From: Mesorhizobium sp. NBSH29
GTDB lineage: Bacteria > Pseudomonadota > Alphaproteobacteria > Rhizobiales > Rhizobiaceae
Length of the DNA: 64,000 nt
NCBI RefSeq assembly: GCF_015500055.1
Contig: NZ_CP045492.1
Span: forward strand, 2,986,501-3,050,500
Direction of reading: 5' to 3'
In this document: piece by piece, positions 39,987 through 50,080 of the stretch
How positions within the stretch are numbered: the stretch's first letter is position 1
Layout: each line of letters begins with the position of its first letter
Notes under the pieces: model-generated
Told to the model about the DNA's origin: nothing
Seen by the model: the letters and a program-made list of their open reading frames with translations, nothing else
The model's database searches: none
Made by a program: the position numbers and the translations under genes

Positions 39987-40462
39987 GCAGGCTGGACAGT
40001 TTTATCCGCCGGGTCATTGCGCAGCGCGATATCCTGAACGCGGTGAGTGACGATATTCTCACCCTCGAAGGGCCGGTTGCCGAGCTTGGACTTGGCAATG
40101 GCCGCACCTTTGATCATCTGCGCGAGCATCTTCCAGGCCGCCGCATCATCGCATTCGACCGTGGCGTTGCAGCCCATACACTGTCGACGCCGGAGCCCGA
40201 AAACATGGTGATCGGCGAAATCCGCGAGACAGCCACCGCCATGGGCGAGATGCAGGCTGCATTGGTCCATGCCGATATCGGCACGGGCTATCTGGAACAG
40301 GACGCGATGACGCTTACCTGGCTGCCGCAGCTGGCGGCGCAGCTGTTGCGCCACGGCGGCATTGCCGCCAGCGGCCTGCCGCTCGACCACCCGGACCTGT
40401 CGCCGCTGCCGCTGCCCGAATCCGTGGCACCCGGTCGCTATTTCCTCTACCGCAAAACCTGA
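39983..40462 (+). CDS. Class I SAM-dependent methyltransferase-like protein
   Basis: 159 residues, short for the class. The SAM-binding motif I is VAELGLGNGRTFDHLRE near residue 30, followed by an acidic strand end IIAFDRG. The C-terminal half is reduced, so catalysis is not certain. It is translationally coupled to the epimerase by a 4-base overlap, which suggests a role on the same sugar pathway, though the substrate is unknown. A bidirectional terminator follows. Confidence 0.75.
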   Translation: MSRLDSFIRRVIAQRDILNAVSDDILTLEGPVAELGLGNGRTFDHLREHLPGRRIIAFDRGVAAHTLSTPEPENMVIGEIRETATAMGEMQAALVHADIGTGYLEQDAMTLTWLPQLAAQLLRHGGIAASGLPLDHPDLSPLPLPESVAPGRYFLYRKT

Positions 40463-40466
40463 GCAC

Positions 40467-40502
40467 AAAAAAATGGCCGCCCCAAAAGGACGGCCATTTT
40501 CA
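40467..40502. terminator. Bidirectional terminator between methyltransferase and rpsD
   Basis: Arms AATGGCCG / CGGCCATT with an 11-base loop, flanked by an A run on the left and T bases on the right, so it can end both the + strand methyltransferase and the - strand rpsD transcripts. Confidence 0.85.
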
Positions 40503-40522
40503 AAACTCTGTCTCTGAAACCG

Positions 40523-41140
40523 TTAGCGCGAGTAGAACTCGACGACCAGGTTCGGTTCCATCTGCACCGCATAAGGCACGTCCGAAAGGGCGGGCACGCG
40601 GGCGAAGGTGGCGACCATCTTGTTGTGATCGACCTCGATGTATTCAGGCACATCGCGCTCAGCCAGCTGAACGGCTTCCAGAACCACCACCAGCTGTTTC
40701 GACTTCTCACGAACCTCGATCACGTCACCAGCCTTGCAGCGGTACGAACCGATGTTGACGCGGCGGCCATTCACATTGACGTGGCCGTGGTTGACGAACT
40801 GGCGTGCGGCAAAAATGGTGGGCACGAACTTGGCGCGGTAAACAACCGCATCCAGACGCGACTCGAGCAGGCCAATCAGGTTCTCGGAAGTGTCGCCCTT
40901 GCGGCGGTCAGCTTCGTCATAGACCTTGCGGAACTGCTTTTCAGAAACATCGCCATAGTGGCCCTTCAGCTTCTGCTTGGCGCGCAGCTGCAGACCGAAA
41001 TCCGAAAGCTTGCCCTTGCGGCGCTGACCGTGCTGGCCTGGACCATATTCACGCTTGTTGATCGGCGACTTCGGGCGACCCCAGATGTTTTCACCCAGAC
41101 GACGGTCGATCTTGTATTTGGACGATTCGCGCTTGCTCAT
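40523..41140 (-). CDS. rpsD: 30S ribosomal protein S4
   Basis: 205 residues. S4 is a primary 16S rRNA-binding protein of the small subunit. The start [21 protein letters not shown], the N-terminal [13 protein letters not shown] loop and the S4 RNA-binding domain ([14 protein letters not shown] ... [17 protein letters not shown]) are intact. ATG 41140 has AAGGGA at proper spacing. It is monocistronic here, with a promoter-like sequence about 170 bases upstream and a leader containing a strong hairpin. Confidence 0.98.
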   Translation of the reverse strand: MSKRESSKYKIDRRLGENIWGRPKSPINKREYGPGQHGQRRKGKLSDFGLQLRAKQKLKGHYGDVSEKQFRKVYDEADRRKGDTSENLIGLLESRLDAVVYRAKFVPTIFAARQFVNHGHVNVNGRRVNIGSYRCKAGDVIEVREKSKQLVVVLEAVQLAERDVPEYIEVDHNKMVATFARVPALSDVPYAVQMEPNLVVEFYSR

Positions 41141-41204
41141 CGCATTCCCTTTCAAAAAACACCCACAGCCCTATGCTGCAGGGGAAGGAAACGCGCCCTC
41201 CTCT

Positions 41205-41224
41205 GGCCCCCGTTTTCGGGGCCT
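41205..41224 (-). promoter_or_regulatory. Leader hairpin upstream of rpsD
   Basis: On the minus strand, GGCCCCG / CGGGGCC-type arms close over an AAAA loop, giving a very stable small hairpin about 65 bases before the rpsD start, with no T run after it. S4 represses its own operon through leader RNA in other bacteria, so a regulatory role is possible here; it is not shown. Confidence 0.35.
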
Positions 41225-41311
41225 GACAGGATCTTCCACGCACGCTTTGCGGAAAAGACCCACGGGACACGTCAATAGAGACGCCGGACATTGCTGCCCG
41301 GCGCTGGGGTG

Positions 41312-41340
41312 TGACTAGTGGAGAAGGCGGTTGGAGTCAA
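41312..41340 (-). promoter_or_regulatory. Putative sigma70-type promoter of rpsD
   Basis: On the minus strand, TTGACT (41340-41335) and TAGTCA (41317-41312) are separated by 17 bases, a good fit to a -35/-10 pair. It lies just after the murI stop and would give a leader of about 165 bases. Confidence 0.45.
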
Positions 41341-41362
41341 CATCGCCACCCACGGGTCGCTG

Positions 41363-42172
41363 TCAGGCGGCTACCGTATCGGCCACAACGTCCAGCCCAA
41401 AACCCTGCATCAGCCGCGCGGTAGCAAAATCCGGGCGTCCGGCGGTGAAAATAGCGGCATCGCGGCCTTGTGGCAGATCACCATCGGTCGGCGCCCTGCC
41501 CACCAGCGACAGCACACGCCGCGCAATCGCCTCGGCAGGGTCCAGCCAATCCACCGGCCATGGCGCCATCTTGCGCATGCGATTGGCCAGGAACGGATAA
41601 TGCGTGCAGGCCAACACCACGATATCGGTGCGTCGCCCGTCTTTCTCAACAAAGCATGGCGCGATCTCGGCCCGCACGGCCTGCTCGTCGACAAACCCCT
41701 CGCGCATGTACACTTCCGCAAGCCGCGCCAAAACGGTGCTCCCAACAAGCGTGACCTCGACCTTTGAGGCCCAGTCGGTGATCAGGTCACGCGTATATTG
41801 CCGCTTCACGGTGCCCGGCGTCGCCAGCACCGACACCAGCCCGCTGCGTGTCCGCTCCGCCGCCGGCTTGATCGCCGGCACAGTGCCGACAAACGGCACG
41901 TCGGGAAATGCCGCTCGCAAATCTCCCAGAGCCAGCGTCGACGCCGTGTTGCACGGGATGACCGCAAGTTCGGGCCGATGCTCTTCCAGAAGCCGGCCAA
42001 ACAGTTGGATCAACCGCGCCCGCAGCGCATCTTCTTCCCAGTCGCCATAGGGAAACGCCGCATTGTCGGCGACATAAACAAACCGTCGGTCGGGCATCAA
42101 GACGCGCGCCTCGCGCAGCACCGTCAGGCCACCAACGCCGGAATCAAACATCAGGATCGGGCGCTGGTTCAT
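41363..42172 (-). CDS. murI: Glutamate racemase MurI
   Basis: 269 residues. It makes D-glutamate for peptidoglycan. Motifs: [14 protein letters not shown] at the start, the catalytic cysteines in [12 protein letters not shown] and LACTHYPFL, and [13 protein letters not shown]. Start ATG 42172 overlaps the end of trmJ by 4 bases, so the two are likely co-transcribed. Confidence 0.96.
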   Translation of the reverse strand: MNQRPILMFDSGVGGLTVLREARVLMPDRRFVYVADNAAFPYGDWEEDALRARLIQLFGRLLEEHRPELAVIPCNTASTLALGDLRAAFPDVPFVGTVPAIKPAAERTRSGLVSVLATPGTVKRQYTRDLITDWASKVEVTLVGSTVLARLAEVYMREGFVDEQAVRAEIAPCFVEKDGRRTDIVVLACTHYPFLANRMRKMAPWPVDWLDPAEAIARRVLSLVGRAPTDGDLPQGRDAAIFTAGRPDFATARLMQGFGLDVVADTVAA

Positions 42173-43035
42173 TCCGCTTCCTTGTTGCCTTTCACGGCCC
42201 CGCCATGCCTGGCGCTGCCCGCCGCCTCATCGGCCTCGGCCTTGCGTTCGGGATAGCCCGAGCCGCGCGGCGATTTCGGCGAGAAATAATCAAGCGACGA
42301 AACAACCCCGCGCAAAACCTTGATCTCGGCGATCGAAAACCCCGCCCGCGTCAGCACTGCACGCAGGCTGTCGACCATTTTGGGCTTCTTGGGAGCCGGC
42401 CGAAAATAGCCACGCGCCTCCAGCGCCTCTTCCAGATGGCCGATCAGCCCGAGCAGCTGTTGCTTGGGCGCAGGCGTCACCACAGGACCCGTGAACGGCG
42501 TATCCGTTTCAGTTGCCATGCCGGACTTCATCCACTCGTAAGACATCAAAAGCACAGCCTGCGCGATGTTGAGCGAAGCGTAGGCCGGATCGACTGGAAA
42601 GGTAACGATGGCGTCGGCCATACCGACTTCTTCATTGCTCAGCCCGTAGCGCTCGCGCCCAAACAAAATGCCGGTCTTTTCGCCGCCTGTTTCCCGCCCG
42701 CGCAACAAAGGTGCCGCTGCCACCGGCCCGAACACCGGCTTGAACCCGTCGCGCTGGCGCGCCGTCGTCGCCATCACGAAATTGAGGTCGACAATCGCGT
42801 CACCCAGCGTTGCAAACACTTCCGCGCCGTCGATGACATGGTGCGCGTTGCTGGCGGAAGCCAGCGCCTTTTCGTTCGGCCAGCCATCGCGCGGATTGAC
42901 CAGCCTGAGTTTCGACATGCCAAAATTCGCCATAGCGCGTGCCACCATGCCGATGTTTTCACCCAGCTGCGGCTCAACCAGGATGACGGCCGGTCCGGGC
43001 GATGCGGTCATGGTTGATGGGGCGCGGGCTGACAT
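42169..43035 (-). CDS. TrmJ-type SPOUT RNA methyltransferase
   Basis: 288 residues. The SPOUT knot region begins [21 protein letters not shown] and continues with [16 protein letters not shown] and [15 protein letters not shown]. The family (TrmJ/TrmH group 1) 2'-O-methylates tRNA position 32. The C-terminal extension with [17 protein letters not shown] is common to alphaproteobacterial members. ATG 43035 was chosen; ATG 43011 also fits, and a long upstream extension is not conserved. It precedes and overlaps murI. Confidence 0.88.
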   Translation of the reverse strand: MSARAPSTMTASPGPAVILVEPQLGENIGMVARAMANFGMSKLRLVNPRDGWPNEKALASASNAHHVIDGAEVFATLGDAIVDLNFVMATTARQRDGFKPVFGPVAAAPLLRGRETGGEKTGILFGRERYGLSNEEVGMADAIVTFPVDPAYASLNIAQAVLLMSYEWMKSGMATETDTPFTGPVVTPAPKQQLLGLIGHLEEALEARGYFRPAPKKPKMVDSLRAVLTRAGFSIAEIKVLRGVVSSLDYFSPKSPRGSGYPERKAEADEAAGSARHGGAVKGNKEAE

Positions 43036-43223
43036 GCGGAACGGGCTGGCTCTCGGTTGCCGGAAAAAAATACGTCCCTGACATACTCCCATTGGAAAAT
43101 GAAGCATTGGCAAACAATGCCTGCGAGAAGTGAGCCGGCACTTTTGTGTCATGTAGTAGTCAGCTAATACCCGGCCCGTTGCGGCCCATGGCACAGTACC
43201 CCTCCCACACGGAGGAGAAAAAC

Positions 43224-43832
43224 ATGTCGGGAAAACGCATTCTCATGATCTGCGGCGATTTTGGCGAAGACTATGAAACCATGGTCCCGTTCCAGACGCT
43301 GCTCGCTGTCGGGCACACCGTCCACACCGTCTGCCCGGACAAGAAGGCCGGCCAAACCATCGCCACATCGATCCACGATTTCGAGGGCGACCAGACCTAT
43401 ACAGAAAAGCGCGGCCATAATTTCGCGCTGAATGCCACCTTCGCCGAGATAAAGCCGGAAACCTATGATGCGCTGGTCATCCCCGGTGGCCGTGCGCCGG
43501 AATATTTGCGGCTCAACGAAAAGGTCATCGCAATGGTCCGGCACTTTTTCGAAACGGACAAGCCGGTCGCCGCCGTCTGCCATGGCGCGCAGATTCTGGC
43601 GGCAGCGCGCGTGCTGGAAGGCCGCACCTGCTCGGCCTATCCAGCCTGCCGTCCAGAGGTTGAGCTTGCCGGCGGCACCTATGCCGATATCGCCATCGAT
43701 GCGGCCCACACCGATGGCAATCTGGTATCGGCCCCCGCCTGGCCGGCGCATCCGCAATGGCTGTCGCAGTTTTTGGCCGTACTCGGCACCGAAATCCGCC
43801 ACAGCCAGCCGGCCGTAAAAAACGCTGCCTGA
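43224..43832 (+). CDS. DJ-1/PfpI-family protein
   Basis: 202 residues. The nucleophile elbow [10 protein letters not shown] puts Cys119 before His120, and the acidic partner is the Glu in GDFGEDYET near residue 15, as in PfpI/YhbO-type proteins. These are glyoxalase, deglycase or chaperone-like enzymes; the precise reaction here is unknown. GGAGGAG lies just before ATG 43224. A strong terminator follows its stop. Confidence 0.9.
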   Translation: MSGKRILMICGDFGEDYETMVPFQTLLAVGHTVHTVCPDKKAGQTIATSIHDFEGDQTYTEKRGHNFALNATFAEIKPETYDALVIPGGRAPEYLRLNEKVIAMVRHFFETDKPVAAVCHGAQILAAARVLEGRTCSAYPACRPEVELAGGTYADIAIDAAHTDGNLVSAPAWPAHPQWLSQFLAVLGTEIRHSQPAVKNAA

Positions 43833-43845
43833 GACAAGCATTGCA

Positions 43846-43883
43846 AGGCACGGCCAGCAGGTACACTCTGGCCGTGCTTTTTT
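43846..43883 (+). terminator. Rho-independent terminator after the DJ-1 gene
   Basis: Ten-base perfect arms GCACGGCCAG / CTGGCCGTGC with a 10-base loop and six T. The ribosome-binding site of the next gene begins right after the T run. Confidence 0.9.
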
Positions 43884-43896
43884 CGGGAGGAAAACC

Positions 43897-44298
43897 ATGT
43901 GCAGGCTGTTTATCGGCGCGGACCCCGCGCTCTGGCAAAGCGTCACGCGCTCCGTCCGTATTGACGGCGTGGCAACCAGTGTCAGGCTTGAAACCTTCTT
44001 CTGGACAGCGCTGGAAGAAATCGCCGCGCGCGACACGCTCTCGCTTGGACAATTAATCGGCCGCCTGTATCTCGAATCCATCGCCGAAGGCCATGACCTC
44101 GAAAATTTCGCTTCCTTCCTGCGCGTCTGCTGCGGTCGCTATCTGGCGCTGCAACTGGGCGGCATGATTCCAACCGACAAACATGCGCCCATCGCCTCGC
44201 TCGACGCTGCCGATATTTTGGCACGCGAGGCAGCAGCACGCACCAGCCGTCCCCGCCACAAGGACACGCCACCCGACCACGCTCCCCTGTCGCACTGA
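43897..44298 (+). CDS. Ribbon-helix-helix domain protein
   Basis: 133 residues. The segment TRSVRIDGVATSVRLETFFWTALEEIA followed by LSLGQLIGRLY is the RHH_4 type ribbon-helix-helix pattern, so DNA binding as a dimer is likely. The proline/histidine-rich tail is unstructured. ATG 43897 is preceded by GGGAGGA that directly follows the DJ-1 terminator, so some readthrough could feed it. Target unknown. Confidence 0.82.
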   Translation: MCRLFIGADPALWQSVTRSVRIDGVATSVRLETFFWTALEEIAARDTLSLGQLIGRLYLESIAEGHDLENFASFLRVCCGRYLALQLGGMIPTDKHAPIASLDAADILAREAAARTSRPRHKDTPPDHAPLSH

Positions 44299-44350
44299 CC
44301 GACGGGCCGCCCGCGCTGGCATGGTTGACCAAAACTCTGCCACGATGCAT

Positions 44351-44378
44351 TTGCGTGCGCGCGCACCGATGCTATAGG
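44351..44378 (+). promoter_or_regulatory. Putative sigma70-type promoter of icd
   Basis: TTGCGT (44351-44356) and TATAGG (44373-44378) are 16 bases apart, about 40 bases before the icd start. Confidence 0.4.
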
Positions 44379-44419
44379 ACCCGGCAGACCCTCCCCTCAG
44401 CATTCTCCCGGAGCCTATA

Positions 44420-45631
44420 ATGTCAAAAATCAAGGTGCAAAATCCTGTCGTCGAACTCGACGGCGATGAAATGACTCGCATTATCTGGCAGTTCATCAAA
44501 GAGAAGCTGATCCACCCCTATCTCGACATTGATCTCAAATATTACGATCTGGGCATGGAAAACCGCGACGCAACCGACGACCAGGTGACGATTGACGCGG
44601 CCCATGCCATCAAGAAGCACGGCGTCGGCGTCAAATGCGCCACCATCACGCCGGACGAGCAACGCGTCGAGGAATTCGGCCTCAAGAAGATGTGGCGCTC
44701 GCCCAATGGCACGATCCGCAACATTCTGGGCGGCGTCATCTTCCGTGAGCCGATCATCGCCAACAATGTGCCGCGCCTGGTGCCCGGCTGGACCAAGCCG
44801 ATCATCGTTGGCCGTCACGCCTTCGGTGACCAGTACCGCGCCACCGATTTCAAATTCCCCGGCAAGGGCAAGCTGACGATGAAATTCGTTGGCGAGGACG
44901 GCAAGGAGATCGAATACGATATCTTCGACGCGCCCTCCTCAGGCGTTGCCATGGGCATGTACAATCTCGATGAGTCCATCACCGATTTCGCCCGCGCCTC
45001 GCTGAATTACGGCCTGCAGCGCAAGGTGCCGGTCTATCTGTCGACCAAGAACACCATTTTGAAAGTCTATGACGGCCGCTTCAAGGACATCTTCCAGGAG
45101 GTGTTCGACGCTGAGTTTGCAGAAAAGTTCAAGGAAGCCAAAATCTGGTACGAGCACCGCCTGATCGACGACATGGTCGCCTCGGCGCTGAAATGGTCGG
45201 GCGGCTATGTCTGGGCCTGCAAGAACTACGATGGCGACGTGCAGTCCGACATCGTTGCCCAGGGCTTTGGCTCGCTCGGCCTGATGACCTCTGTGCTGAT
45301 GACGCCGGATGGCCAGACGGTGGAGGCGGAAGCTGCCCACGGCACCGTCACACGTCACTACCGCCAGCACCAGAAGGGCGAGGAAACCTCGACCAACTCC
45401 ATCGCATCGATCTTCGCATGGACCCGTGGACTGGCGCACCGCGCCAAGCTCGACAACAACGAAGCCCTGAAAAACTTTGCCGACACGCTGGAAAAAGTCT
45501 GCATCCAGACCGTCGAAAGCGGCTTCATGACCAAGGACCTGGCGCTCCTCATCGGCGCTGACCAGCCCTGGCTCTCCACCACCGGCTTCCTCGACAAGAT
45601 CGACGAGAATTTACAAAAAGCGATGGCATAA
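44420..45631 (+). CDS. icd: NADP-dependent isocitrate dehydrogenase
   Basis: 403 residues, the eukaryote-like homodimeric type usual in alphaproteobacteria. It converts isocitrate to 2-oxoglutarate in the TCA cycle. Motifs: [18 protein letters not shown] at the start, [12 protein letters not shown] (substrate loop), [22 protein letters not shown] (metal Asp residues) and [14 protein letters not shown] (NADP site). It is monocistronic, with a promoter-like sequence before it and a terminator after it. Confidence 0.97.
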   Translation: MSKIKVQNPVVELDGDEMTRIIWQFIKEKLIHPYLDIDLKYYDLGMENRDATDDQVTIDAAHAIKKHGVGVKCATITPDEQRVEEFGLKKMWRSPNGTIRNILGGVIFREPIIANNVPRLVPGWTKPIIVGRHAFGDQYRATDFKFPGKGKLTMKFVGEDGKEIEYDIFDAPSSGVAMGMYNLDESITDFARASLNYGLQRKVPVYLSTKNTILKVYDGRFKDIFQEVFDAEFAEKFKEAKIWYEHRLIDDMVASALKWSGGYVWACKNYDGDVQSDIVAQGFGSLGLMTSVLMTPDGQTVEAEAAHGTVTRHYRQHQKGEETSTNSIASIFAWTRGLAHRAKLDNNEALKNFADTLEKVCIQTVESGFMTKDLALLIGADQPWLSTTGFLDKIDENLQKAMA

Positions 45632-45656
45632 CGCTTCGCCGAACACCACTGTTTGC

Positions 45657-45686
45657 AAAAGCCGCGGAGCGATCCGCGGCTTTTTT
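45657..45686 (+). terminator. Rho-independent terminator after icd
   Basis: Arms AAAAGCCGCGGA / TCCGCGGCTTTT around a GCGA loop, with six T in all. Confidence 0.92.
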
Positions 45687-45701
45687 CGTCCCGCGACTGG
45701 C

Positions 45702-45852
45702 CATTTCCTCGCCCCACGAAAGTGGGGAGAGGTGCCGAGCGCAGCGAGGCGGAGAGGGGTTTAGAGAAATTTATCCGAACGGTTCGGAACCAGGGAAAAA
45801 TTCCCTTCTCCGTCCTGGGCCTCCTCCCCCCACTTCGAGGGGCGAGGAAATG
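45702..45852. repeat. Palindromic intergenic repeat element between icd and alaS
   Basis: About 30-base imperfect inverted arms: CATTTCCTCGCCCC-type sequence at 45702 returns inverted, ending at 45852, so the whole 150 bases can fold back. Inside the left part, GAGAGGTGCCGAGCGCAGCGAGG-type sequence matches the right arm of the tandem units at 53.2-53.9 kb. Both ends lie between the icd terminator and the alaS stop. It looks like a dispersed rhizobial intergenic repeat. Confidence 0.75.
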
Positions 45853-45857
45853 AGCCG

Positions 45858-48521
45858 TCAGACCGCTTCCATCGCGGCCTTCACCGCAGCAATCGCTTCG
45901 TCTGCCTTGCTGGCATCGGGGCCACCGGCCTGGGCCATGTCTGGCCGGCCGCCGCCGCCCTGCCCGCCGAGCGCGGCGGACGCTACGCGCACCAGCTCGA
46001 CCGCGCTGAAGCGCGCCGTCAGGTCATCAGTGACAGCCACCACCACGCTTGCCTTGCCATCCTCCGCCGCACCAACAAACACGACGACGCCCGAACCGAG
46101 CGACTTTTTTCCGTCATCGGCCAGCGGCTTCAAATCCTTGGCCGAGACACCGCTGACACTGCGTCCCATGAACGATACGCCGGCGACGGTTTCGGTTTCG
46201 CCGCCGCTTTCGCCGCCACCGCCGCCCAGCGCCAGTTTTTTGCGGGCTTCCGTCAGTTCACGTTCAAGTTTGCGGCGCTCATCCACCAGCGCCTCGACAC
46301 GCGCCGTCACATCGGCCGGCGCGACCTTCAACACGGAAGCAACAGCCTTCAGGCGGCGGTCCTGTTCGTCCAGATGGCGCCGTGCAGCCTCACCGGTCAG
46401 CGCCTCGATGCGCCGCACGCCCGACGCGACCGCACCTTCCGCCACCAGCCGCACCAGGCCGATATCGCCGGTCGCCGCCACATGGGTGCCGCCGCACAGC
46501 TCGATGGAATAAGGCTTCCCAGCCTTGTCGCCTTCCAGCGCTGTGCCCATCGACACCACCCGCACCTCATCGCCATATTTTTCGCCAAACAGCGCCATCG
46601 CACCCTCGGCGCGCGCGTCGTCCACCGCCATCAGCCGCGTTGAGACCGGGCTGTTTTGCAAGATGATGGCGTTGGCGATGGTTTCGGATTGCTCAAGCTC
46701 CTCCGCCGAAATCGGCTTGGGATGAGCAAAGTCAAAACGCAGCCGGTCCGGCGTCACTAAAGAACCCTTCTGCGAAACATGGTCGCCCAGCACGGCGCGC
46801 AGCGCCTCATGCACCAGATGGGTGGCCGAATGGTTGGCCCGGATGCGCGAGCGGCGCGCTTTGTCCACCTTCATCTCGACCGCGGTTCCAGTCTTCAGCA
46901 TCCCTTTCACCAAAGTGCCCATATGCACGAACAGGCCTTCGCCCTTCTTCTGCGTATCGGTGACGTCAAAGACAAAACCCTCGCCCGAAATTTTCCCCCG
47001 GTCACCAACCTGCCCACCGGACTCACCATAAAACGGCGTCTGGTTGGTGATGATAGCGCCCGCCTCGCCGGTGGCCAATTGCTCGACCATCGCGCCATCG
47101 CGCACCATCGCCAGCACCACGCCCTCGGCCTGTTCGGTGTCGTAGCCCAGAAAGTCGGTGGCGCCGGCGAGATCGCGCACGGCAAACCACACGGCTTCGG
47201 TGGCAGCCTCGCCCGAACCGGACCAGCTGGCCCGCGCCTCGGCCTTCTGCTTCTCCATCGCTGCATTGAAACCATCCAGATCGACAGAAATATTGCGCTG
47301 GCGCAGCGCATCCTGCGTCAAATCGAGCGGGAAACCATAGGTGTCATAAAGCTTGAACGCGGTTTCTCCGTCGAGGCGCTCGCCGTCTGCAAGCGTCTCG
47401 GTCGCGTCCGACAACAGCCCAAGGCCGCGCGCCAGTGTCTTTCGGAAACGTGTTTCCTCAAGCTTGAGCGTTTCGGTGATCAGCGCCTGGGCGCGCACCA
47501 GTTCGGGATAGGCCTGGCCCATTTCGCGCACCAGCGCCGGCACCAGCCGCCACATCAGCGGATCAGCAGCGCCCAGCAACTGTGCATGGCGCATCGCCCG
47601 GCGCATGATGCGGCGCAGCACATAACCCCGGCCCTCATTCGATGGCAAAACGCCGTCGCAGATCAAAAAGCTCACCGACCGCAGATGATCGGCGATCACA
47701 CGGTGACTGGCCGCCCACTTGCCCTCTGCTTTCACGCCGGTCGCCTCTTCAGAGGCATGGATCAGGGTCCGAAACAGATCGATCTCATAATTGGAATGTA
47801 CGCCCTGCAGCACAGCCGCGACGCGCTCCAGCCCCATCCCGGTATCAATAGAAGGCCGTGGCAACGCCACGCGCTCGTCGCGCGTCACCTGCTCGAACTG
47901 CATGAAAACGAGGTTCCAGATCTCGATAAAACGGTCGCCATCCTCATCCGGGCTGCCGGGAGGACCGCCGGGAATGCTGTCGCCATGATCGTAGAAAATT
48001 TCCGAGCACGGGCCACACGGACCGGTATCGCCCATCGCCCAGAAATTGTCGTTCGTCGATATACGGATGATCCGCTCGTCCGAAAGCCCGGCGATCTTCT
48101 TCCACAGCTGTGCGGCGTCGTCATCCGTGTGATAGACCGTCACCAGAAGCCGCTCGGCTGCCAGGCCGTATTCCTTCGTCAGCAGGCTCCAGGCGAGCGA
48201 GATAGCCTGTTCCTTAAAATAGTCGCCGAACGAAAAATTGCCCAGCATCTCAAAGAACGTGTGGTGGCGCGCCGTATAGCCGACATTGTCGAGATCATTG
48301 TGCTTGCCGCCGGCACGCACGCATTTTTGCGCGGTCGTGGCGCGCGAATAGGGGCGCTGCTCAAGGCCGGTAAAAACGTTCTTGAACGGCACCATGCCCG
48401 AGTTCGTGAACATCAGCGTCGGATCATTGCGCGGCACCAGCGGGCCAGAGGCGACGACCTCATGTCCATTCTTCTGGAAGAAGTCGAGGAAAGTCGACCG
48501 TATCTCGTTGACGCCACTCAT
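45858..48521 (-). CDS. alaS: Alanyl-tRNA synthetase
   Basis: 887 residues, full length. Catalytic domain from residue 1 ([19 protein letters not shown]), with [35 protein letters not shown] as the class II motif 2 region. The editing domain has the [12 protein letters not shown] and [12 protein letters not shown] zinc-binding pairs. The C-terminal DHHA1/C-Ala region ends with a glycine-rich [16 protein letters not shown] stretch as usual. ATG 48521 gives [11 protein letters not shown]. It is read in the same direction as recA, 171 bases downstream of it. Confidence 0.98.
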   Translation of the reverse strand: MSGVNEIRSTFLDFFQKNGHEVVASGPLVPRNDPTLMFTNSGMVPFKNVFTGLEQRPYSRATTAQKCVRAGGKHNDLDNVGYTARHHTFFEMLGNFSFGDYFKEQAISLAWSLLTKEYGLAAERLLVTVYHTDDDAAQLWKKIAGLSDERIIRISTNDNFWAMGDTGPCGPCSEIFYDHGDSIPGGPPGSPDEDGDRFIEIWNLVFMQFEQVTRDERVALPRPSIDTGMGLERVAAVLQGVHSNYEIDLFRTLIHASEEATGVKAEGKWAASHRVIADHLRSVSFLICDGVLPSNEGRGYVLRRIMRRAMRHAQLLGAADPLMWRLVPALVREMGQAYPELVRAQALITETLKLEETRFRKTLARGLGLLSDATETLADGERLDGETAFKLYDTYGFPLDLTQDALRQRNISVDLDGFNAAMEKQKAEARASWSGSGEAATEAVWFAVRDLAGATDFLGYDTEQAEGVVLAMVRDGAMVEQLATGEAGAIITNQTPFYGESGGQVGDRGKISGEGFVFDVTDTQKKGEGLFVHMGTLVKGMLKTGTAVEMKVDKARRSRIRANHSATHLVHEALRAVLGDHVSQKGSLVTPDRLRFDFAHPKPISAEELEQSETIANAIILQNSPVSTRLMAVDDARAEGAMALFGEKYGDEVRVVSMGTALEGDKAGKPYSIELCGGTHVAATGDIGLVRLVAEGAVASGVRRIEALTGEAARRHLDEQDRRLKAVASVLKVAPADVTARVEALVDERRKLERELTEARKKLALGGGGGESGGETETVAGVSFMGRSVSGVSAKDLKPLADDGKKSLGSGVVVFVGAAEDGKASVVVAVTDDLTARFSAVELVRVASAALGGQGGGGRPDMAQAGGPDASKADEAIAAVKAAMEAV

Positions 48522-48635
48522 GCAGATGCCTTTGTGAATGTCCGCCCGAACAGGCGGCAGGAACAGCGCCTTTTATCGCTCGCACCCTGTGCTGTCCAGA
48601 AACCTCGACCTACGCGCTGCTCAACCTGAAGCCAG

Positions 48636-48670
48636 GAAAAAGCCGCCGGCAATGCAATGCCAGCGGCTTC
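48636..48670 (-). terminator. Rho-independent terminator after recA
   Basis: On the minus strand, AAGCCGCTGGCA / TTGCCGGCGGCTT arms with one mismatch are followed by TTTTTCC. It lies 23 bases after the recA stop, between recA and alaS. Confidence 0.82.
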
Positions 48671-48692
48671 ATCTCAATCAGGACGGAAAAAA

Positions 48693-49784
48693 TCACATCT
48701 CGGCGACATCATCTTCATCGCTATCGGCGTCACTCGGCCCGCCTTCCATGAATTTTTCGGCAATCAGGCCGGCGCTCTGGCGCAGGACGGTTTCAATCTC
48801 TTTGGCCACTTCCGGGTTGTCGCGCAAAAATGTCTTGGCGTTCTCGCGACCCTGACCCAGCCGTTGCGAATTGTAGGAGAACCACGCACCTGACTTTTCA
48901 ACCACACCCGCCTTGACGCCAAGGTCGACCAGTTCACCGGTCTTGGAAACACCCTCACCATACATGATGTCGAATTCGACCACCTTGAAGGGCGGCGCCA
49001 GCTTGTTCTTCACCACTTTTACGCGGGTCTGGTTGCCCACGACTTCCTCGCGGTCCTTGACCGAACCGATGCGGCGAATATCGAGGCGCACCGAGGCATA
49101 GAATTTCAGCGCATTGCCGCCTGTCGTGGTTTCGGGCGAACCAAACATGACGCCGATCTTCATGCGGATCTGGTTGATGAAGATGACCATGGTGTTGGAG
49201 CGCGAGATCGAAGCGGTCAGCTTGCGCAGCGCCTGGCTCATTAGCCGCGCCTGCAGGCCGGGCAGCGAATCGCCCATCTCGCCCTCGATTTCAGCCCGCG
49301 GAGTCAGCGCCGCCACCGAATCAACCACCAGAACGTCGATCGCACCCGAACGCACCAGCGTGTCGCAGATTTCCAGCGCCTGCTCGCCCGTATCCGGCTG
49401 CGAGATCAAAAGGTTTTCCAGATCGACACCCAGCTTGCGGGCATAGACCGGGTCCAGCGCATGCTCGGCATCCACAAAAGCGCAGATGCCGCCCTTCTTT
49501 TGCGCTTCGGCCACCGTGTGCAGCGCCAGCGTCGTCTTGCCCGAGCTTTCAGGCCCATAAATCTCCACGATGCGGCCGCGTGGCAACCCTCCAACGCCGA
49601 GCGCGATGTCGAGCCCAAGCGATCCGGTCGAGACCGTTGCGATCTCCACGATCTGCTCATTGGCACCCAGCCGCATGATCGAGCCCTTGCCGAATGCCCG
49701 TTCGATCTGCGAAAGCGCGGCGTCGAGCGCCTTTGTTCTGTCCACTGAGTTATCCTCTACAAGCCGCAATGAATTCTGAGCCAT
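48693..49784 (-). CDS. recA: Recombinase RecA
   Basis: 363 residues. RecA coats single-stranded DNA, drives strand exchange and triggers LexA cleavage. The Walker A motif GPESSGKTT lies near residue 79. [35 protein letters not shown] and the L2 loop [18 protein letters not shown] are intact. The acidic C-terminus ([12 protein letters not shown]) is normal. ATG 49784 is the start. An SOS box 124 bases upstream indicates LexA control. Confidence 0.99.
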   Translation of the reverse strand: MAQNSLRLVEDNSVDRTKALDAALSQIERAFGKGSIMRLGANEQIVEIATVSTGSLGLDIALGVGGLPRGRIVEIYGPESSGKTTLALHTVAEAQKKGGICAFVDAEHALDPVYARKLGVDLENLLISQPDTGEQALEICDTLVRSGAIDVLVVDSVAALTPRAEIEGEMGDSLPGLQARLMSQALRKLTASISRSNTMVIFINQIRMKIGVMFGSPETTTGGNALKFYASVRLDIRRIGSVKDREEVVGNQTRVKVVKNKLAPPFKVVEFDIMYGEGVSKTGELVDLGVKAGVVEKSGAWFSYNSQRLGQGRENAKTFLRDNPEVAKEIETVLRQSAGLIAEKFMEGGPSDADSDEDDVAEM

Positions 49785-49907
49785 GATACATCACCCCGAG
49801 GTCGTCAATAAGACCGGCCAATCCCTTGTCTTCATTTCGATGTACCTGCTTTGTTCCTGTTTTGCAAGTGGTTTCATCCTGTTGCTTTGTCTTGATAAAT
49901 CTCCTTT

Positions 49908-49922
49908 GTTCTTTTTCCGTTC
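49908..49922 (-). promoter_or_regulatory. LexA (SOS) box upstream of recA
   Basis: GTTC-TTTTTCC-GTTC on the + strand, that is GAAC-N7-GAAC read toward recA, matches the alphaproteobacterial LexA consensus exactly. Apart from this, the 296 bases between recA and psuK hold no gene that I can see. Confidence 0.85.
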
Positions 49923-50080
49923 CGCCACCTTCGTTTCCTCCCCAAAAATGCCCTGCGAAGACGGTGCCGGTGGCACAATGTTTCAAAATCTCGCATAACC
50001 GACGAATCGCATCCGGCAATTGCGCAGCCACGCTGCCCCCCCTATCGTTTCAGCAGCATCCAAGCCTGTGAAAGCCTTCC

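Noticed and set aside
46779-48629. 616-codon open frame on the + strand over alaS
   Set aside because: It is fully antisense to the intact alaS gene. The composition (many His, Arg and Gln) is what high-GC antisense frames give, and no domain is recognisable.
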